From NCBI GenBank assembly GCA_002336805.1, contig DDEZ01000002.1:701758-765757 (forward strand): DNA of 64,000 nt, given 5' to 3'. Below, in pieces: positions 60,814-64,000 of this stretch. The notes under the pieces were generated by a model. It did not search any database, was not told the DNA's origin, and saw nothing but the letters and a program-made list of their open reading frames with translations. The number at the start of each line of letters is the position of its first letter. The stretch's first letter is position 1. The DNA is from Bacteroidetes bacterium UBA1941. GTDB lineage: Bacteria > Bacteroidota > Bacteroidia > Chitinophagales > LD1. Position numbers and translations under genes: made by a program.

Positions 60814-61163
60814 TTGAGCACACATGCATTAAAGCCTTCCCCTTGGGGGAAGGTTTGGATGGGGACGGCATTTGGTTAGACCCCAAAATTCCAACCTTTC
60901 AAAGGAAGCTTCTGTCGAGCCAGGCTCACCATCAATCAAAGACCTCCAGAGTTAAAACAAAGCGCCCCTGATTCATCAAGGGCGCTTTGTCATTTTATAT
61001 TTAGCCCTCTCCTTCGGAGAAGGTTGGGAGAGGTGACTGTTTGTATTGACATTTCCCTTCTAAATATTGATAAAGGTAATGACACTGTACTTTCTATGTC
61101 TCTATGTGCTCTATGTGGTTCAAAATGCATTTTGCATTAAGTATCCCTCTAGCAAGGGTTGCC
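60814..61163. other. Repeat-rich intergenic region between msrB and the DUF937 gene
   Basis: 350 nt holding three short repeats and a terminator. The repeats are GCCTTCCCCTTGGGGGAAGG (60834-60853), CCCTCTCCTTCGGAGAAGG (61005-61023) and TCTATGTCTCTATGTGCTCT (61093-61112). No gene was seen. Confidence 0.7.
60958..60995 (+). terminator. Rho-independent terminator downstream of msrB
   Basis: CAAAGCGCCC (60958-60967) pairs with GGGCGCTTTG (60980-60989) around a 12-nt loop, followed by TCATTTTAT. It lies about 145 nt after the msrB stop. Confidence 0.75.
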
Positions 61164-61610
61164 TTACTTCAGCAGGCCGCCCAGCAGGCTGCCTATACCA
61201 CCACCACCGCCAGAGTTGGCACCACCGGTCAGCGAGCTGATCACATTATTCAGGTCAAAGGTACTATTGCCCGGATCTGTCGTCTGGCTGGCAAAACTGC
61301 TCATGACCTGTGGTATCAGCGAGGAGGCGATAGACGCTGCCTGATTGCTATCCACGCCAAACTTATCGGCCAGGCTGCCTGCAGCGCTATTGATGATGTT
61401 TTGCACCATCGGGCTCTGTGCCAGGTTACCGTTTTGTATCATGCCTACCAGATCGCTCAGGTTGCTGCCTGCCTGGCCCTGCAGGCCGCTCTGGATGGCA
61501 TCTGTCACGGACTGTATCGCTGCGTCATTGTGCTCATTGGGCACGGCGCTGTTATTCACTATCGCATCTTGTGCGTGTTGTGATACGAGGTTGAAAAGTT
61601 CTTGTAGCAT
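61164..61610 (-). CDS. DUF937-family protein
   Basis: A 148-residue protein, mostly short helices rich in Ala, Ser, Gln and Asn, with FNLVSQHAQDAIVNNSAVPN, LSDLVGMIQNG and SLADKFGVDSNQAASIASSL, ending in a glycine-rich tail (GGANSGGGGGIGSLLGGLLK). This matches DUF937/YidB-like proteins found in many bacteria, with no established function. No signal peptide. It is divergent from the ACMSD gene, with 118 nt between their starts. Confidence 0.82.
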   Translation of the reverse strand: MLQELFNLVSQHAQDAIVNNSAVPNEHNDAAIQSVTDAIQSGLQGQAGSNLSDLVGMIQNGNLAQSPMVQNIINSAAGSLADKFGVDSNQAASIASSLIPQVMSSFASQTTDPGNSTFDLNNVISSLTGGANSGGGGGIGSLLGGLLK

Positions 61611-61696
61611 AGCTTTGTATTTTGTGGGTGTGAAATGAATGATAGTACAAGGTACAAATAATTGGTAGTAAGAGGATTATACGGTCATCAAAAAAA

Positions 61697-61704
61697 TTTC
61701 TTTG
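61697..61704 (+). promoter_or_regulatory. -7 promoter box before the ACMSD gene
   Basis: TTTCTTTG, one mismatch to TAnnTTTG, 24 nt before the GTG at 61729. Confidence 0.3.
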
Positions 61705-61728
61705 TTTGTAGTACCAAAACTCCCTCAC

Positions 61729-62742
61729 GTGTCTCTCAAGATAGATATCCATACGCACATCATGCCAGAGCACCTGCCGCGCTGGAGTGAGAAGTTTGGC
61801 TACGGCGGCTTCATACGCCTGGAGCATCACAAGCCCTGCTGCGCTCGCATGATGAAAGACGATGAGTTCTTTCGCGAGATACAGTCCAACTGCTGGGACC
61901 CTGCTGTGCGCATCACAGAGTGCGATCATCATCATATAGACGTGCAGGTACTATCTACTATACCTGTGCTCTTCAGCTACTGGACCCGCCCGCAGGATGG
62001 CCTCGATGTAGCACGCTTTCTCAATGATCATATTGCAGAGGTAGTAGAGCGCTATCCGGATCGTTTCACCGGCCTCGGCACCCTGCCTATGCAGAGCCCC
62101 GAGCTGGCGGTCAAGGAGCTGGAGCGCTGCCACCGGCTAGGCCTACGCGGCATAGAGATCGGCACCAATATCAATGACATCAATCTGAATGAGCCGCAGT
62201 TCTTCCCCGTCTACGAGACGGCGGAGAAGCTCGGCATGTGCATCTTCGTACACCCCTGGCAGATGATGGGGGCCAAGAGCATGGACAAATACTGGCTGCC
62301 CTGGCTCGTGGGTATGCCGGCAGAGACCTCCCGCGCTATCTGCTCTATGATCTTTGGCGGTGTGTTTGAGAGATTCAAGAGCCTGCGTGTAGCCTTTGCA
62401 CATGGTGGTGGCTCCTTCCCATCTACCATAGGCCGCATAGAGCAGGGATATAAAGTGCGCCCCGACCTGACTGCTATAGACAATGATGTGAACCCGCGCG
62501 ACTACCTGGGCAAGTTCTACGTGGACTCCCTGATACATGATGCCAACTTCCTCCGCTTTGTCATAGACCTCCTGGGCGAGGACCGTATCATGATAGGCAG
62601 CGACTATCCCTTCCCCCTGGGCGATGATATCCCCGGCGAGATCATAGCCGAGCTGAAGATATCACAAGAGACCCGCGACAAACTACACTACCGCAACGCC
62701 CTCGACTGGCTGGGCATGAAGGAAATGCCGCGAAAAAAGTAG
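61729..62742 (+). CDS. 2-amino-3-carboxymuconate-6-semialdehyde decarboxylase (ACMSD)
   Basis: A 337-residue zinc amidohydrolase-superfamily decarboxylase of the kynurenine/2-nitrobenzoate route, which diverts the intermediate away from quinolinate. Metal ligands are expected in KIDIHTHIMPEHLP (His8, His10), in IFVHPWQMMG and in the Asp of GSDYPFPLGDD. Other signatures, recalled as highly similar to animal ACMSD, are FGYGGF, NCWDPAVRITECD, FSYWTRP, GLGTLPMQSPELAVKELERC, KYWLPWLVGMPAETSRAICS and FAHGGGSFPSTIGRIEQGY. The GTG at 61729 starts directly at the metal motif and follows a -7 box; an upstream TTG (61702) is less likely. No other kynurenine-pathway gene is in the window. Confidence 0.93.
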   Translation: MSLKIDIHTHIMPEHLPRWSEKFGYGGFIRLEHHKPCCARMMKDDEFFREIQSNCWDPAVRITECDHHHIDVQVLSTIPVLFSYWTRPQDGLDVARFLNDHIAEVVERYPDRFTGLGTLPMQSPELAVKELERCHRLGLRGIEIGTNINDINLNEPQFFPVYETAEKLGMCIFVHPWQMMGAKSMDKYWLPWLVGMPAETSRAICSMIFGGVFERFKSLRVAFAHGGGSFPSTIGRIEQGYKVRPDLTAIDNDVNPRDYLGKFYVDSLIHDANFLRFVIDLLGEDRIMIGSDYPFPLGDDIPGEIIAELKISQETRDKLHYRNALDWLGMKEMPRKK

Positions 62743-62761
62743 TCGAACCCCATTGTATTTG

Positions 62762-62880
62762 TATTAAGCCCCAACGGGGCGACGCGTCACTAGAATCGGG
62801 CATCGCCCTACGTTTTTTGTATTGGTATTAAGCCCAAAGGGGCAACACGCCTTCTGGATATGGCATCGCCCTATATTCTT
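62762..62880. repeat. Pair of GCCCCAACGGGGC ... GGCATCGCCCTA repeats
   Basis: Two units about 64 nt apart, each with AAGCCC(C)AA(C/A)GGGGC, a short stem, then about 20 variable bases and a shared GGCATCGCCCTA end. The units differ at several sites in the middle. Confidence 0.75.
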
Positions 62881-62990
62881 TGTGAGTAATTCTTCAGCCC
62901 CAAAATGCCTTTGTGAACATTTCCGCTAAAAATTAAGCCCCCTCTTTCAGACCTTTGTACCATCCTCATCGAACCTGAGCGCCACTGCAT

Positions 62991-63102
62991 TTTCTATGTG
63001 ACCTATGTGTTCTATGTGGTTCAAAAAATGTATTCATGAAGTAACCTTTTGTTTGGATATGCAAGGTTGAACTTCTATGTCTCTATGTTTCTATGTGGCC
63101 CC
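62991..63102. repeat. CTATGTCTCTATGT-type repeats
   Basis: Copies with the core TCTATGTG(G)(T/C)(T/C)C at 62991-63023 and 63072-63102. Related copies lie at 61091-61124 and 63970-63990. Confidence 0.65.
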
Positions 63103-63186
63103 ATAGCGTATTTGTATTTATTCTGAATTATTCAAAACCATTATGAAAATTCTGCTCCGTATTCTTTCACTTCAAAATAAACACCT

Positions 63187-63746
63187 ATGTCCGCACCTAC
63201 CGGCAATACCAACGCCTCCAATGGAGCAAAGCACAAACCAATCATCTGCTCGATCATATCGAGACCCTGGCTTGGGATGAGTCCATCCACACGCTCTCAC
63301 AGGCCCTGCTCCGGGTCAAAAGCTACAAGCAACTGTGGTCCTATTTCAAAAAGATATGGGAACTCGATGGCGACATCATGGACCGCATCTACTACATAGA
63401 GCAGATTTTTATCACCAAGCTCGAAGAGGGCGCCCTTTTCAAAAGGCTCAACCCTTCAGCCTGCTTCTTCATCCTGAGGCAAAACTATGGCTACAATACC
63501 ACGGGCGAAAGAGAACTACCCTCTCACCTCCGCGCAGAATTCGAACAGCCAATGGAAACACCCCAACCTCCCGCTGCAGATAATAAAGCTAACACCACCC
63601 CAGCTAAAACTACCGCCCCTGCACCGCGCAAAGACTTCACACCTCAATACACCGCCCATGAACTATCCGACAGATTCGGCATGGACATCCGCAAAGACCC
63701 GCAGATATACAATAGCCCCAAACTACAAGCTATAGCGATCAGGTAG
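63187..63746 (+). pseudogene. Frame-broken phage DNA-packaging-like gene
   Basis: The ATG at 63187 opens with MSAPTGNTNAS, the APxGNxNA start common in phage terminase small-subunit/DNA-packaging proteins, but that frame soon becomes unlike a protein. From 63219 the +2 frame reads QWSKAQTNHLLDHIETLAWD, then TLSQALLRVKSYKQLWSYFK, IMDRIYYIEQIFITKLEEGA and NPSACFFILRQNYGYN, ending at 63746 with a Pro/Thr/Ala-rich linker and a short tail. A single lost base near 63217-63219, or a re-read of one base, would join the two as one protein of about 187 residues. The largest intact frame with an ATG is 63378-63746 (122 aa). No other phage gene is near. Could be a cargo remnant or an assembly error. Confidence 0.55.
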
Positions 63747-63770
63747 CAAAGGATACTTCCGTAAGGTGCA

Positions 63771-63990
63771 TTAAAGTCTCCCCTGCTTAAGGGGAGATTT
63801 AGAGGGGTTGATAAAAAGCGCAAAATTGCGGCAGGTAAAGAATAAAGCTACTCAGTAGCGTAGACCTTTTTTTGTATTAAAGCCTCCCTTTAGGGAGGTT
63901 TGGAGGGCCGGCTGCTTATATTATTCTGATAATTCTCAGATGCTGTAAATTCTGATTCAGACAGCATTTCTATGCCTCTATGTTTCCTTT
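63771..63990. repeat. Cluster of intergenic palindromic repeats at the right edge
   Basis: Includes AAAGTCTCCCCTGCTTAAGG followed by GGAGATTTAGAGGGG (63772-63807), AGCCTCCCTTTAGGGAGGTT (63881-63900), an ATTCTGAT/TTCAGA element (63920-63962) and a CTATGCCTCTATGTTTCC element (63970-63990). No gene was seen from 63747 to the end. Confidence 0.7.
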
Positions 63991-64000
63991 AGTTTGTCTC

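Larger units (their letters stand above)
62743..63186. other. Repeat-rich intergenic region
   Basis: 444 nt with two copies of an AGCCCC-AACGGGGC repeat (62762-62818, 62826-62880), CTATGTGxTCTATGTGGTTC elements (62991-63023, 63072-63102) and an ATTCTGAA-type repeat (63119-63160). No gene was seen. Confidence 0.75.

Noticed and set aside
61695..61728. TTG at 61702 as the ACMSD start
   Set aside because: It overlaps the likely -7 box and adds nine residues not expected in the family; the GTG at 61729 starts directly before the metal-binding motif.

Overview
The window reads as a chromosomal piece of a Bacteroidota bacterium, most likely from the Chitinophagales/Sphingobacteriales side, though the sequence alone does not fix the genus. 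The evidence is four secreted proteins with type IX secretion (T9SS) C-terminal domains (two type A, two type B/gliding-associated), SprB repeats, a DUF5686 outer-membrane protein, promoters of the TTTG-N17-21-TAnnTTTG kind, rarity of Shine-Dalgarno sites, and the many short palindromic intergenic repeats common in this phylum. No rRNA, tRNA, IS transposase, CRISPR array or intact prophage was seen.

Layout. 1-8.2 kb is housekeeping: a cut DinB-family gene and WYL regulator, a BaiN-like flavoprotein, recN, a GNAT acetyltransferase, a DmeF-like metal exporter, a GlcD-like FAD oxidase, an outer-membrane protein and a 3-methyladenine glycosylase. 8.4-11.1 kb holds two polytopic GT-C-like membrane proteins. 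11.1-35.2 kb is an adhesin region interrupted by gyrB: a GloVer/PKD T9SS type A protein, an SprB-repeat type A protein, and two tandem giant type B SprB-repeat adhesins of 2295 and about 2988 residues. 35.3-42.2 kb holds an Asp/Asn beta-hydroxylase-family protein, a lipoprotein and a run of glycan-assembly genes (WecD-like acetyltransferase, TMTC-like TPR membrane protein, DPM1-like GT2, and a two-gene module of a one-TM protein plus a GT-C-like protein).

42.5-45.3 kb is a surprising fragment of the S10/spc ribosomal cluster: rpsC-rplP-rpmC-rpsQ-rplN-rplX only, with its own consensus promoter and its own terminator, lying between glycosyltransferase-like genes. 45.4-52.2 kb holds more membrane proteins, including a second, paralogous copy of the two-gene module, two overlapping PH-like membrane proteins and an SDR. 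52.4-62.7 kb is mostly housekeeping: DUF5686 protein, CBS protein, alpha/beta hydrolase, pabA/trpG, CvpA, YqeY, thiL, a lipoprotein MsrB, a DUF937 protein and ACMSD. The last kilobase holds repeats and a frame-broken phage-packaging-like gene.

How the genes may work together. Exported T9SS adhesins sit beside a set of membrane glycosyltransferases, so a surface-glycan or glycoprotein role for this neighbourhood is plausible, but it is inference. The most notable observations are the isolated six-gene ribosomal transcription unit, the duplicated small-protein/GT-C module on either side of it, an in-frame palindromic repeat inside pabA, a 687-nt higher-order repeat in the largest adhesin, many promoters whose -7 box lies only 4-8 nt before the start codon, and dispersed repeats placed so that they could supply -33 boxes.
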